Origin: Prostheceraeus crozeri
Lineage: Eukaryota > Platyhelminthes > Polycladida > Euryleptidae
Direction: 5' to 3'
Assembly: GCA_907163375.1 (NCBI GenBank)
Contig: CAJQUW010005267.1
Span: 186,001-250,000, forward strand
DNA length: 64,000 bases
The stretch's first letter is position 1. The number at the start of each line of letters is the position of its first letter. The translations under genes were made by a program, and so were the position numbers. Positions 46,885-58,701 of this stretch are shown piece after piece. Under the pieces are notes generated by a model, which made no database searches, was not told the origin of the DNA, and saw only the letters and a list, made by a program, of their open reading frames with translations.

Positions 46885-46892
46885 GCTGTCAC

Positions 46893-48518
46893 CAGAGCTG
46901 GAAAAATTCCACTGAAATTATTTAATTCCAATTCCAACTCCAATTCCAGTCGAAACAGTTCAATTCAATTCAAATTCCAATTCCATAACAAGATTCAATT
47001 CCGATAATTGCATGACGCGTATAGTGTCTTATGTTAATGTATCTAACGTTTGTTCGTTTCAATCTAATCCGTGTGCCCTTATCCTATCATCGTTGTTCCT
47101 GTGTGCCGTTCCCTGCGTCGTTCCTATGTGCGTTCTCATGTTCATAGTTCATATTACTTGTGTACATGTATATATGTAACCAGTCAGCCTACGCCATTTT
47201 CGTTTCGTAAAGGAGATATTCAGTATCTCGTAAAAAAAGAAGAGAAAATTAACGGTCAGCAAAGAATCAAACGCTGAGAGAGAGAGAGAGAGATGAGATG
47301 CGAATAAATCTATTAATAAATTGACAGGAGAAAGAAATTCAATGTGAGAATAACGTGATTGTTGATGAAAGAAAAAACGACGATAAAAATGATATCATGA
47401 AAACTGATTAATGGTCCATGTTAAAAAAGGAGATTAAAAATTCCGTGATAAGAACGAAATGTGGTCGGGTCGAAAGCTAACGAGCAGAGATTAAAGGAAA
47501 CTCTTTCGATTTTCAAAAGAAAGTGGATTTATCGTCAAGTCCCAAAAATTTGTATAAATTAGAAACGATGAGAAATTGACACAACAACAACTATCAACAA
47601 CAACACATACGATATCTTCAGTAGCTGTTAGAAGAACTCCGGACTCTCGCGGTGTAACTTAACTACAGAAGTAGCAACAACAACTGCCTGCCAGCGAACA
47701 ACAACACAGCAGCGTATGCGGCAACACATCAGCGAGCGCGATATAAGATTGACGGTATAAGTGACACTGATATTTATGATATTATTTTGGAATAGGTGAG
47801 TCCGATCAAATTGAAGTGAATTCAATATTAAGAAGTGAACTGTAAGTTTAAAGTTTTTCTTTTATCGTTGAGTATCGTATCTATATAACTATAGTCTTGA
47901 AAATTAATATCGTTAATTGTTTTGATTGTAAGTTGAATAATATTTCATGTAATTGTCATTTTAATTGAATCATTAATTATTAGAATAATTTGCTGACACT
48001 GTCTATATCATGATTTGAACTGACAGGGTTGATGCCCTTTAATGCAGCGTTAATTATCCTCTTTCCAAACCAACTGTTTTCCGTGTGTACAACAATTAAG
48101 TTAATCTCCAATTTTTTTTGCTTATCCTATCAAGAACTAAATTCAACAATTGTTTTATTTTGATTAATTATCTTACTTGATAAATAGCTAAATAACAGAT
48201 TGAACAAAGATGATTGTCTTTTCATGGCCTGCTTAATCGCTGAAATAACATCGTCCGGGGCTGTAGGCACATCGAAGTCACAATTAACACCCTTTATTCA
48301 ACAATAGAATAAAGCTCCTCAGTCGATCTATCTCTCTCTCTCGTATCTCTGCGTGCTGTTAACACAACGGACCGAGAACTGTGATTTCAATTTTTGTACA
48401 AATAGATCTATCACAGGTCTATCGAAAAAGTGGAATTGAGGTTTATCAAGGTCAATTCCAATTCCAGTAGATTTCAATATCGTCAACTCCAATTCCAATT
48501 CCGACTTTTCCAACTCTG
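46893..48518. mobile_element. Non-autonomous hAT element
   Basis: Ends CAGAGCTGGAAAA and TTTTCCAACTCTG, flanked by an exact 8-bp duplication GCTGTCAC at 46885..46892 and 48519..48526, which defines hAT. Both subterminal regions are rich in CCAATTCC words. No transposase frame is present. A GA microsatellite lies near 47275..47292 and a CT-rich run near 48331. Confidence 0.85.
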
Positions 48519-48526
48519 GCTGTCAC

Positions 48527-49601
48527 TGTTAGAGTCTTCCAGAGCTCCACCTTGCATCCGCAACACAAATTAACTATATTTACTATAGCTGCTCCGGATG
48601 GTGTCATACATATCGCATACAATACACCATTGGAATCAGAATGAAAAGAGCTTTCGAATGATATAACAGATGTATCTATTCAATGAAACAATCCTTGTTG
48701 TATGCATGTGTATGCAACTGGAAAAAATCTAAGTTTTTCTCAAACATGACCAAGTTTTCAAGTTTTTCAAAATTTTCAAAGTTTAAGTTTGGTCACTCGA
48801 AATGACCATAGTATATAGACCTACACATGAACTTCACCTTGACCTTTGACCTTCATACACGGCGGGGGGCCTCAAAATTTCTCGGACGCTTCGCGTCCTC
48901 AAATTTTTCAGATTATAGGGCAAATAAATTTTCGAGTGCGCGACGCGCATCGGCCATGGGCTCCGGGTGCCATAGCTATTCTTTTTTACATACCTAAAAC
49001 CTAACCCTAGCTGCTTTAAAATTTGGCTCGAAATTTGATTTTTCAAAATTTGGCGCGAAATTAAAATTTCGATTTTTGCACGTTTTATGATACAGTCTGG
49101 ATTTAACTGCTTAAAACTTAGTGAATTTTTCAACGATATTTTAATTTAGATGATAATTCAAGTTATATCATTTTTTTAACTTTAGTAGATTTTTAAATGT
49201 TAAGAACTGCTGGGAATCCATCTCCATCTCATGCTAATTGATTTGACTTCGCGGTTCTAGCATCATTAAGACTTTGATGGCCCTTTTCTATTTCAACATT
49301 AAAATATATCAGCTGTTCAGTTTTGTTTAAATTCAAAAGTTTGTTTTTCTGCACCAATGTGATGTAATGATGTCATCCGGTCTTTGTTCATGGTTCCTTT
49401 GTTAGATTCATATATAAAGAACTTGCAGAGCTCCGTTCTTCACTCATTTTTGAATTATTCTGTGTGCATAGCAGACCTCGTTCTCCGTCTCCGTTCCATT
49501 GATTTATAACTGCAATTCTGAAGTGAGTTCTACATTCTTCTATTCACTACCTTCTATATTTTGGGAGTAGGAACATTACTAAGTTCTTATAACCAGATAG
49601 T
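48527..49601. other. Unassigned region
   Basis: No gene recognised. A GC-rich stretch at about 48855..48975 with paired words around GACGCTTCGCGTC stands out from the AT-rich surroundings. A TATATAAAG word lies near 49411. Confidence 0.4.
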
Positions 49602-49970
49602 TTAACCCTTATCAGGCCACGGAATGTGCTCTGCGTTTAACGGCCACGGTGTCACATTTTGTGACAAAATTATAAGATCGCTTCAGTTTGTTTGTATCAA
49701 CCATATATTGAAGCAAAAATGATTTGCACTTCAAAAACATCACGTATGATGAATATTTGTCAATAACTATTCACTATCATGAGCTCTAGCAACTCAGCAG
49801 TAGGTCCAATACACCGATAGGCCTATAATATAGTCTCAGCCTCTCACTTTTACTTACTACAATACATTATTTTCTTCATGGCAACAAGTTTGCAAATTAT
49901 TCGTGTGCAGGCGCATGGGACTTCACTCTGTTTCGAAGGTCATCTGTTGTATAACAGATACATATCTTGT

Positions 49971-50017
49971 ATCACGTGCATCGTGATATCACTTGATATC
50001 ATCACGATGCACGTGAT
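49971..50017. repeat. Long hairpin in piggyBac subterminal region
   Basis: ATCACGTGCATCGTGATATC is followed after two bases by its near-perfect complement, giving a stem of about 21 bp. Confidence 0.8.
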
Positions 50018-50092
50018 GTTCCCATGGACATGAGTCATCAGGTAGGGTTTTTTTCGCTGTAGAAAATCCCCACGCTCATTGTTTGCGGTAGC

Positions 50093-51202
50093 ATGTCGCG
50101 AGAAAGACGACTAACTTTTCTACAAGCTGTACGAGCTCTACATGGTGAGAATTCAGCTTCTGATATTTCCATCCTTGATAACGAGCCAGACGTCGACGAA
50201 GTCCCAATTGAGACACATGAAGACAATTATGATCATGACATACATGTAGAAGTTACAAGCGATATTGTTGACGACGATGGTGATATAGAAATATTTGAAG
50301 AGCATACTTCTGATCAGTCATCCGACGACGAAGACGTTTTACCAAGTGAACATAATATTATCGCCGCAAATGATATTGTTTATTCCGACTCACCCCCCGC
50401 TGATCGACGATGGCGAAGGAATATCGTAACTGAAAGACCGAGAAACATCGCATCAGCTCAGTCTGAATTACAGGCTTTTCTTTTTTATCTACCTGTGGAA
50501 CTCATTCGTCTGATTCTTCGCCACACTAACAGAAAAGTCCATGATCTAGTACGAAGTTTGGTGCCAGCAGCACGGCGCAGTTATATGACGGGTTTCTCTT
50601 ACGAAGAATTTATTGCATGCATCGGAATACTCATTCGAAGTGGTACTGACAGAGAAAATTTCTCTTCACTCGACGACATGTGGTCTGCAATCGACGGGAA
50701 ACCGTTTTACAGAGCGGTAATTTCACGCAACCGTTTCAAGTTTTTTCTGCGTACAATTCGCTTTGACAATTACAGAAATCGCTCTCAGAGAATTCAGAAC
50801 GATCGCCTTGCTGATGTTTCAGATATGTGGAACCTTTTTGTTTCTAACTTTCGACGTTTCTACATACCTAGCCATACATTGACTGTTGATGAACAGTTGC
50901 TTGGATATAGAGGTCGTGTCCCGGGTAGGACATACATGCCCGCCAAACCGAGAAAGTATGGATTGAAGATATTTTGGATAGCAGAGGCCGGAACGGGCTT
51001 TGCGTTGAATGCAATCATATATACTACTGGTCGTGGTCAGAATCAACCTATTCACCGGAATCTTGCCTATGATATTGTTATGGAGCTGGCTAATCCATTT
51101 TTTGGAACCAATCGCGACATAGTTACCGACAATTTTTTTACCTGGCACTTGTTGACTGTTGATCTGTTACACTCTAAATCGAAAGGGTCCATGAAGGACT
51201 GA
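50093..51202 (+). pseudogene. piggyBac transposase, C-terminally truncated
   Basis: 369 codons from ATG 50093. The acidic N-terminus and the catalytic core begin normally; the first two catalytic aspartates are seen in TVDEQLLGYRGR and VTDNFFT. The frame ends soon after with unrelated residues, so the third aspartate and the Cys-rich tail are missing. Only distantly similar to the complete element at 2374..4884, hence a different piggyBac lineage. Confidence 0.85.
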
Positions 51203-53521
51203 AAAGGTCTTAAAAAAGGACTTATCATGCAATATTCAGAGACGGCTAGACCTTTTATTCAGAAGGTCTAAATGAGTATGGAGTTATTTTCGGTGTCACA
51301 GTTAGAGATACAGGTTTGTGACTAGCATTCTCACTTCAGAATTAGTAAATTAAAAAAAACTGCGCCGTAGAGTTGCTGGTTTTTCGAAAGGTCTGCAAAA
51401 GGCATACAGGACTTCTAAACATCAGCCAAAAAAGGACTGTGTGCTTACCATTAGAAATGCAAGCAATTTATATCCTTTTTGCTGTAAGGTATAGACTTGT
51501 GGGCCGAAGGTCGATTTTAATATCATCTGATTTGATTGATATCTAAATGGCAAGCTGATAAACCCATTTTGCTTTTTATTTATAGGTGAAGTGTTTACTG
51601 TTGGTCTAGGCTTGTTAGTCTGTCTGTTAGAAAAAAACGCATTTTATAGACTGTTGAGCGTTTAGTAAGATAAAAATAATATCTAAATACTTTATAGGCA
51701 TAGGCTCTAGCTTTAAGTGATAAGATAACATAATATAAGATAACATGATAAGTACTACCAAATACATTCACTCGTTGCACTACAGGAATTGCAAAAAATT
51801 TGCAATACAATTGCTAATCAAAGACTCTTATGTCGTTCAATGTTTACGCTGATCATACAAAGTGCTCTGAACGGCAACGAAATTCACATAATCAGCAGAA
51901 ACGTGTAAATAATGGAATTCTCTCAGCTGTCGTGCGTATCTCAACATGTGTTTCAGCTGATCGATTTTAAAATTCCAAGAATTAAAACAATTATTCCTTT
52001 ATTAATTTTTCAGCAATACTTTCCAGTTCTTCTGTTGTTTGAAGGTACTTCAAGCTTTATTACTAGTTCAGCCATAGGAAATAATCAAGTATAATCATCA
52101 GGCTGTCTTGATTTCATACAAGCATTTATTTATCGCCTTATATGCAAGGTTTTATTGAAGATTTTATTTCGGGAACATTTGTGAGCAATTTAACAATATA
52201 TACAACACATACTATGGACATTTATGAATCCTTAATGGAATTAATCCTAATTGGAAGTCGAATGTTCATGAACTGCATAATTATAAGCCGTGGCATAACT
52301 TCATGAGGGGACTTAAATAGTTTGGGGTTTCACCGATATGACAATAGATGGATATGACACCGTTTGATTTAATCAACATAATACAAATACTGAAATGACT
52401 TTCAGACTTCAATTGCCGGCTATAGAATTGGCTCCTGGTTTTCAGCAAAAACATCGGCTGGTTTTTTTGGACGAGGCCGAATGAAGCGGCCTATAATCAA
52501 TTAGCTTGCCCAATGCATTTGCCAGATTTATGACCCAGTGACCAACGTTTATTTTTGTAATTATACATTTAATGCTTTAAATACTCGTACGTTACTCTCT
52601 ATGGATTGTGGAAATATGAGGCATAGCTCAAAAGGTAAAAAGCATTGCTAAAATAAAAATGATTGTGCTAAATTGTTGTGCCAACTTCTCACACGTTCGC
52701 CTCACGATCGTTTCACATTCTTTGTACAGATAAAATGCTGATGAATAATGATGAGTGGGTTGACGGGTGTTGAAAATGTCAATGTTTTCATGACGTAATA
52801 AGTGAACGGCCCCTTACCGGGATCTCCTATTTGATCATGTATTGTGTTCTACGGTTGACATGGCCAAAGTGCTTTTCGTCTTGAAATCTGCAAAGCTCAT
52901 TTTTAGTTGAAAATGTCAAGACCACAATGAAGTGGTTTAATAAGAAACTGATATACTGCATTCTATGCCAAATAATATCAAGCTGCGCAGTGTCAATTTT
53001 TTTCTAGTTGGTTTGGTTTAGGATTTGTTTATATGACATTCATTCAAAACAGCAACTAATTTCAACTAACGACCCAATACGGAATCGTGTCACACAGGAA
53101 ATAGTTTCAGGAATTTAGATTCAAGATTGGGTAAATTTCAACCAAACAAATGAATTGTAGATTTCTTAAGCCCACAGGTTTATGTTTCAAATTCAACAGA
53201 ATTAATTTTCATCCGACCGGTTCAAGCATATAATTAGCATTGAGTTTATGTAAATTCACAGTCCAAAACTTTCTTGCTCACTTTTAATAATTTGGAAAGA
53301 AGTGATAAATACCAGCCAATAAAAAACGTTATAGGAAATGCATTTGTATTTGCTCACCTAGACGATTATCTCAACCATTTTCTCATGTGATTTAAATCGA
53401 AACGGCTGTCGAATTTTATCTACATAATTTACATACGGCATTCACTTGAATGACACTTGTGGTTACGCTTCATCTAAGTTGCATACAAGTCATATTAAGT
53501 TGATTAATAAATTTAATTGTA
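51203..53521. other. AT-rich region without supported genes
   Basis: Read on both strands; only short unsupported frames. The missing right end of the second piggyBac was not found. Confidence 0.5.
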
Positions 53522-55923
53522 ATGGAACACTTGTGCTTCATATGCGGTTTTAAAGCTATTAAGATAAGCATACTAGAGAAGCACATAAGGTGTATGCATG
53601 CTAGTTACAAAGACGCATCTATCAGTATGAATAATTGTCCATTCAAAGGCTGTGAATTTTCTACGAAGTCAGGATTAAAATCTTTGTTATTGCACGTTGC
53701 TTGTCACACTGAAACAGCTAGCCAACCTTCTCCCGCTGTCTCAACGCCTCCTCCGTCACCAATGACAGAATATTCCGAAGAAACAAATGTGCAACAAGAT
53801 TTTGACTCTCCCTATTCCGAATATCAGGATCTTTTGAATGCTGTAGGTTCAGGCATCATACGTGTTTACGTTTCTTCTTACACTATTCACAGAACTACCA
53901 AAGCTGCTTCTAAGGAATTGGTCCAAGCATTTGCTCAATTGATGTCAAAATTTTCAAATGGAATCATGAAGGTCGTTCACAGCCATTTGCGGTTACCAGG
54001 CGTCGATGAAAGACTATATAGGCTTTCAGTATAGCGATTTTTTTCTTCAAATGTTGAAAGATTACTTCGAGATTCTAACGTTTCTGAGTACATGAAGGAA
54101 CATTATAACATGCCCAGCGTTAAACGCATATTGCTTGACTCGGATTGTCAAAATGATTGTTACAGCTACGTTTCAATCGAAGAAACGTTAAAGTTAGTTT
54201 TGAGCAATGTTTCGTTTTTCAACGCTTGTGAGTTTGATAGCAGTAGGCTTTCTAATACTACAAATATTCACAATTTTTTTGGCTCACCGTATTTCAATAA
54301 TTTCATAAAACCTCTTGGTAAAATTGCTATATATCTAGGGTTGTACATAGATGACTTCGAAGTGTGTAACCCGATCGGGAAATCTAAAAAAATCAAAAAC
54401 TGGTGGGGGTCTATTTTACTGTATTGAATATGAAAGCCGAGCTGTTTTCTACAACATCAAACTGCTTTTTGGCAATGACCTTCAAACGTCAATTTGTTAA
54501 ATCTCATGACCTCAAAAGTTTGTTGTCGCCGCTTTTCTACCAATTGAATGAACTTTACGCGAATGATTTTTTCGTTTAACATCTCAATAAAGCTTTGCCT
54601 GTTATAGCATGTTTTATAGCAGGAGACAATCTCAACCAACATGAAGTGTCCGGATTAAGTCTATCTTTTTCATCCGGGTACATTTGCCGATTTTGTAAAG
54701 TAAAACATGTGGAATGCAGAAACATTGAGGAAAGAGAAGTCCAAGAGTTACCGCGCTTGCATGACGAATTCATTTCTATGAATGAAGGTTTAGGTTTTGT
54801 TCAAAAATCACCTATTGTTGCTGACCTTGTGTATGCTACATTACCGCATTTCACGGTGCCCGATATCATGCACGACTTGTTTTCCTGTGGCTTGAGCCAC
54901 AATATCATATGCGCAGTACTAAAAGAAATGATTAAGTTAAATGAAATAAGCTTAGACTTAATCAATAAGATAGTTTCGAAAGTGTTCCCTTTCATGAACC
55001 GAAAACTGATTACCATGGATCATCTACGGAAAGGCTATCTTCCAATTGACGCAGCTAATTTGATGTTTTTCGTCACAAAATTGCCTATTTACTTGGTGCC
55101 TTACATAGATGACCCAGAAAATTCGAAGCATTGGCTATTGTTTCTTTCGCACATTTCAATCGTTAAAACTTCTTTAATGCCGAGTATCAATGACTTTCAC
55201 TTGGAAGAAATGTATTTGGCTATCACTGAGCAGGACCGCCTTGTAAGGTCACATTTTATGTCATACATTAAATCAATTTGTAAATACCATTGTGTTTCAA
55301 GTCATTATCATGACTTCGCTACTTTTTACAAGTCGTTACGTGTTCTATGGTGCATGAATTTTGAATCAATACATCAAATATTTAAACATCACGTCAAAGT
55401 CATTGGAAATTATAAGAATTTATCGCACAGTGTTAGCACCTGGTATGCACAGAAACTAGCTGTAACTTACGGAAGTGATGTAGAACAGAGTATTAGTCCA
55501 TCCGGTATCCGAATCTTCAATAACGAGGAATTGACCGGGGAATATTTGATTTTAGCTAGTAGATTGACTGGAATGGAGGTTGAAGACATTTTACTTGAAC
55601 AGATTCTTACGGCTTCAAGTTTGACAGTCGGTAGCTACGTTTTCCGATTGGGCAGTTTTGTAATTTTGTCGCTGGAGGAAGGATTGTTTGAGCCTCAATT
55701 TGGTGTTGTGCGAGCAATATTGACATTAAACGATGATTGGTATGTATATTTCGACACAGTAGTCATTGAGTATCTTGAGTCATGCATGTGCTATGAAATT
55801 CATGGTTTTGAAAGAACTGAAGCTATGCCCGCGAACTCGATGACGTTTTTCCATCCTCCAATTTCTGAAGACATCATCAGAGGGCGCCGTTTCTTAACTT
55901 TGGAGCATTACATTGGATTCTAA
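53522..55923 (+). pseudogene. Broken gene of an unnamed C2H2-containing family, possibly transposon-derived
   Basis: ATG 53522 opens with two C2H2-type fingers (CFICGFKAI..., CPFKGCEFSTK). An in-frame TAG lies at 54032..54034; after it the frame continues with YIDDFEVCNPIG. A frameshift in the A-run near 54386 moves to the frame running to 55923, itself interrupted by TAA at 54577..54579. That part contains IAGDNLNQHEVSG, YICRFCKVKHVEC (a CxxC pair) and VPDIMHDLFSCG. I recall the DFEVCNP-GDNL-CRFC-HDL order from multicopy proteins in animal genomes but cannot name the family. A two- or three-lesion pseudogene is clear; transposon origin is an inference. Confidence 0.6.
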
Positions 55924-56619
55924 GAAAATGCGCCGTTAGATGTGTCAATGTAGCCCGTGTATACATAAGATCATATTCATAATGTTATTGACAGTATGAA
56001 TGAATTTTCGTGTTTCTATTATTCTGTCTCATGTTTTATCAATATAGCTACTGGAATAGATGAAACTATAACAGCAAATTTGTTTTTAATTAAATAATCA
56101 TGTATATACGTCCACAATATAGGGGATGTGACTCTGACGTTTTGGACTGGCTTAGTGTTAGAAATTGCTGGGCATCTTTGAAAAAAAGGCAATAGGCAAG
56201 TGGAACAACAAAATGCGGGGTGCTTTGGGCAAAAAAGCCACCGAATTTAAAAGGACTTCCTATCATATTATATAGGGCCTATATATATAAGTCATCACAG
56301 AAAAAAAACTGCGTTCTTATACCTGCAATGAATACGCCGAAAACGCAGTTTTTTCTGTGATGACCGATAACCGATATATGCACGAGGTATATGTGTATAT
56401 ATTATATATTTATGTTATTGAGAGTAGTTAGGCAGCAAGTTATTATGTTTACATATGTTGTTGAATTTTTCATCGTTTTGTTTCGTGTGTAATATATAAA
56501 ATGGTTATCTGTAATAGCGTTTAAGTCACTAGATCAAAACACAATATAGGAAAACTGAGAAAATATTACAAAAATGTTTCAACTTACCAAACGACGAACA
56601 ATTCAACAACATATGTATA
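55924..56619. other. AT-rich spacer with hairpin
   Basis: Holds the inverted repeat at 56291..56364; otherwise no supported feature. Confidence 0.5.
56291..56364. repeat. Perfect-arm hairpin / miniature inverted repeat
   Basis: GTCATCACAGAAAAAAAACTGCGTT at the left (arms about 23-25 bp) pairs with AACGCAGTTTTTTCTGTGAT at the right, with a loop of about 26 bases. It could be a miniature element or a structured RNA; no promoter is evident. Confidence 0.75.
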
Positions 56620-57624
56620 CAGGGGTGGGCATAAGTTACCCGTCTTTCCATACTTCTATCTTAAAATGAAAATATTATCTTTTTAATGAATCACATGTAT
56701 TGTAGCTAAAAAACTAGTTCCAAACAGGTAAGTCAAAATGGGGATTTATCATGAATGATCAAACTGTAAACCTCTGACTTCAACACATTTTTTACATCGA
56801 TGGCGCATATTTCTACTAAGTTTTCTATGAATGCCGGTATTCTTATTTACAAGATGATAATAATCCGCATTTCTTCTCTTCATGTTATTTGGGCCACGCT
56901 TCCACGCCCAGTGAACCAACGCCCAGAGAAAGTCTGATCAAGAAAATCACGCACACGTTTTGCAACATGGAGTCGTGCACTCGTGCCTGATCTAGCTGGA
57001 ACCACAACTGCTCACTGCTTGAGAATAGGAATGACATCTCGTTGCAATACAAACAAATATTTATCCCCAGTCAGCGTTCCGTCAAGGAAAATAGAAACGA
57101 CAACTCCAATGGAAAAAGTACACCCCATACGGACACCCTAAGTTGTTTCAATCTATTTTGCAAAAAGTGCGCGTAATTTTCTTGATCAGACATTCTCTGT
57201 GCATCGGTTCGGGAGGCGTGGAAGCATGGATTAGCCACCACGCACCACGAACCTAACGCCTATGAATTTTCTTCTGGGGAGCGGCAAGGGAATACCGAGT
57301 ACGTCTACAAAGAACGACTGACTGATGTGAATAATTTGAAGAGAGAATAGCGGATTATTTTGATCTTGTAAATAACAATATCGGCATTCATCGAATCTTT
57401 AGTAGAAATCTGCGTCATCGATGTAAACAGTGTGTTGAAGTTGAAGGTTTACGGTTTGATCATTATGATAAAATACCCTTTTTAGGTATTGGTACTTGCC
57501 TTCTTTGGAATTTGTTTGTTCCGCTAGTTATATTATAGTACACGTGATTTATCTGAAAAGATAATGTTTTCATTAATAGATGGTAGCCTAAGTGGGAAAA
57601 GACGGGTAACTTATGACCACCCCT
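56620..57624. mobile_element. Foldback element from inverted mariner-type copies
   Basis: Ends CAGGGGTGGGCATAAGTTACC and its near complement, with arms similar over several hundred bases. Each arm encodes decayed IS630/mariner-type transposase: on -, the words RVRDFLDQTFSGRW and VEICAIDVKN; on +, EERIADYFDLVNNNIGIHR. Two inverted copies joined head to head best explain it. Flanking duplication not resolved (TAT or TA possible). Confidence 0.6.
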
Positions 57625-58701
57625 GTTATACCTATGTGCGTGTGAGTGGAAACAGTGTGTTCGCGAAGCACGCGCGATCTTAGCTGTAAAACCAAGTAGC
57701 CGGCTTATTTGATCTGAAATTTCATTTGTTAGAATACACTCATGTAAGAGTTAAGTATGCAAGATTTCAACGTGATATTGACTATACAAGTACTTGAACT
57801 CAGGTGGCTTTTTTACCCTAACTATTTTTACTCAATCTGTGGAAATCTTCAAAGTTCTTCATGATTGTAAGCCTAACAAAGTTTTAAATCTTAAGCCTAC
57901 ATATGCCCTACAGCAATATTATCATAAATGTAAACTGCAACAGCAACTATGATAGGTTTAATTAATCATATACAACAAATTTTACCCACAGTTCGTTTGA
58001 TATGCATAAATTTATGATGTAAAAGAATGACTAGGCTTTCATATACCTACCGGTATGATTTAACGAAATATTATATATAACGAAAAATATATGTAAGTAG
58101 GCCTATTGCGAAAAACACTAGTTCAAAACAAAAGATTGAAGTTCTTGCACTCAATAAATTTACTTGGGACCAAATTGTAGCAGATTTCCTACAAAATTTA
58201 CATGCGTGCTATGTTTCCAGGTGAGGTAATATACTAATTATCAAAATATTACGGGTTTTTCGTGATTTGGGGGTCAAAAGTCGTCGAAAAAAATCATCTG
58301 AAAAACCGAAAACATTCAAATTGGCTGAACGCAACCAGTATAGTGGTCAATTAGAGTGTATTTGAAAAAACCAGTACAAAATTTATTGTCCATTCTCGCT
58401 AAAGTGGCTTCAGGAGACGAAACTTACATTGTATTACATTGTTATCACCACCGTCAACAACTGAACACTGGGTACGAGTTAACTCGGACTCAGTCGCTAA
58501 AGGGTTGAAAAGCATTTTTGAGTTGCATACGAGATACGTTTTCACTGATTTTCGGCAATTTCGAAATCGTTATTGGAGGTAATCCCCTTAATCGTCTAAG
58601 GAGCCCCCCTCTAGATGAACTGTTGCATGACCTAATGAAAATCAAAGATACATAGAAATTTTTACTTTTACGTGTATACATAGTAAGTCCTTTAATTGCA
58701 G
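57625..58701. other. AT-rich spacer before the CIDE-N-like gene
   Basis: No supported gene. It ends with a T-rich tract and TTGCAG just before ATG 58702, which could be a splice acceptor. Confidence 0.4.

Larger units (their letters stand above)
49606..51202 (+). mobile_element. Second piggyBac element, 3' truncated
   Basis: TTAA (49602..49605) followed by CCCTTATCAGGCCACGG is a classical piggyBac left end. A 15-bp palindrome GTCACATTTTGTGAC (near 49651) and a long hairpin (49971..50017) lie between the end and the transposase. The right terminus was not found and the gene lacks its C-terminal third. Confidence 0.75.

Noticed and set aside
47275..48345. GA and CT runs as inverted repeat ends
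   Set aside because: Simple microsatellites inside the hAT element; the real ends are defined by the 8-bp duplication.
52600..52660. tRNA-like B-box resemblance near TAGCTCAAAAGGTA
   Set aside because: No cloverleaf or matching anticodon arm could be folded by eye.
49606..53521. Search for the right end of the second piggyBac
   Set aside because: No complement of the CCCTTATCAGG end followed by TTAA was seen before the next gene.
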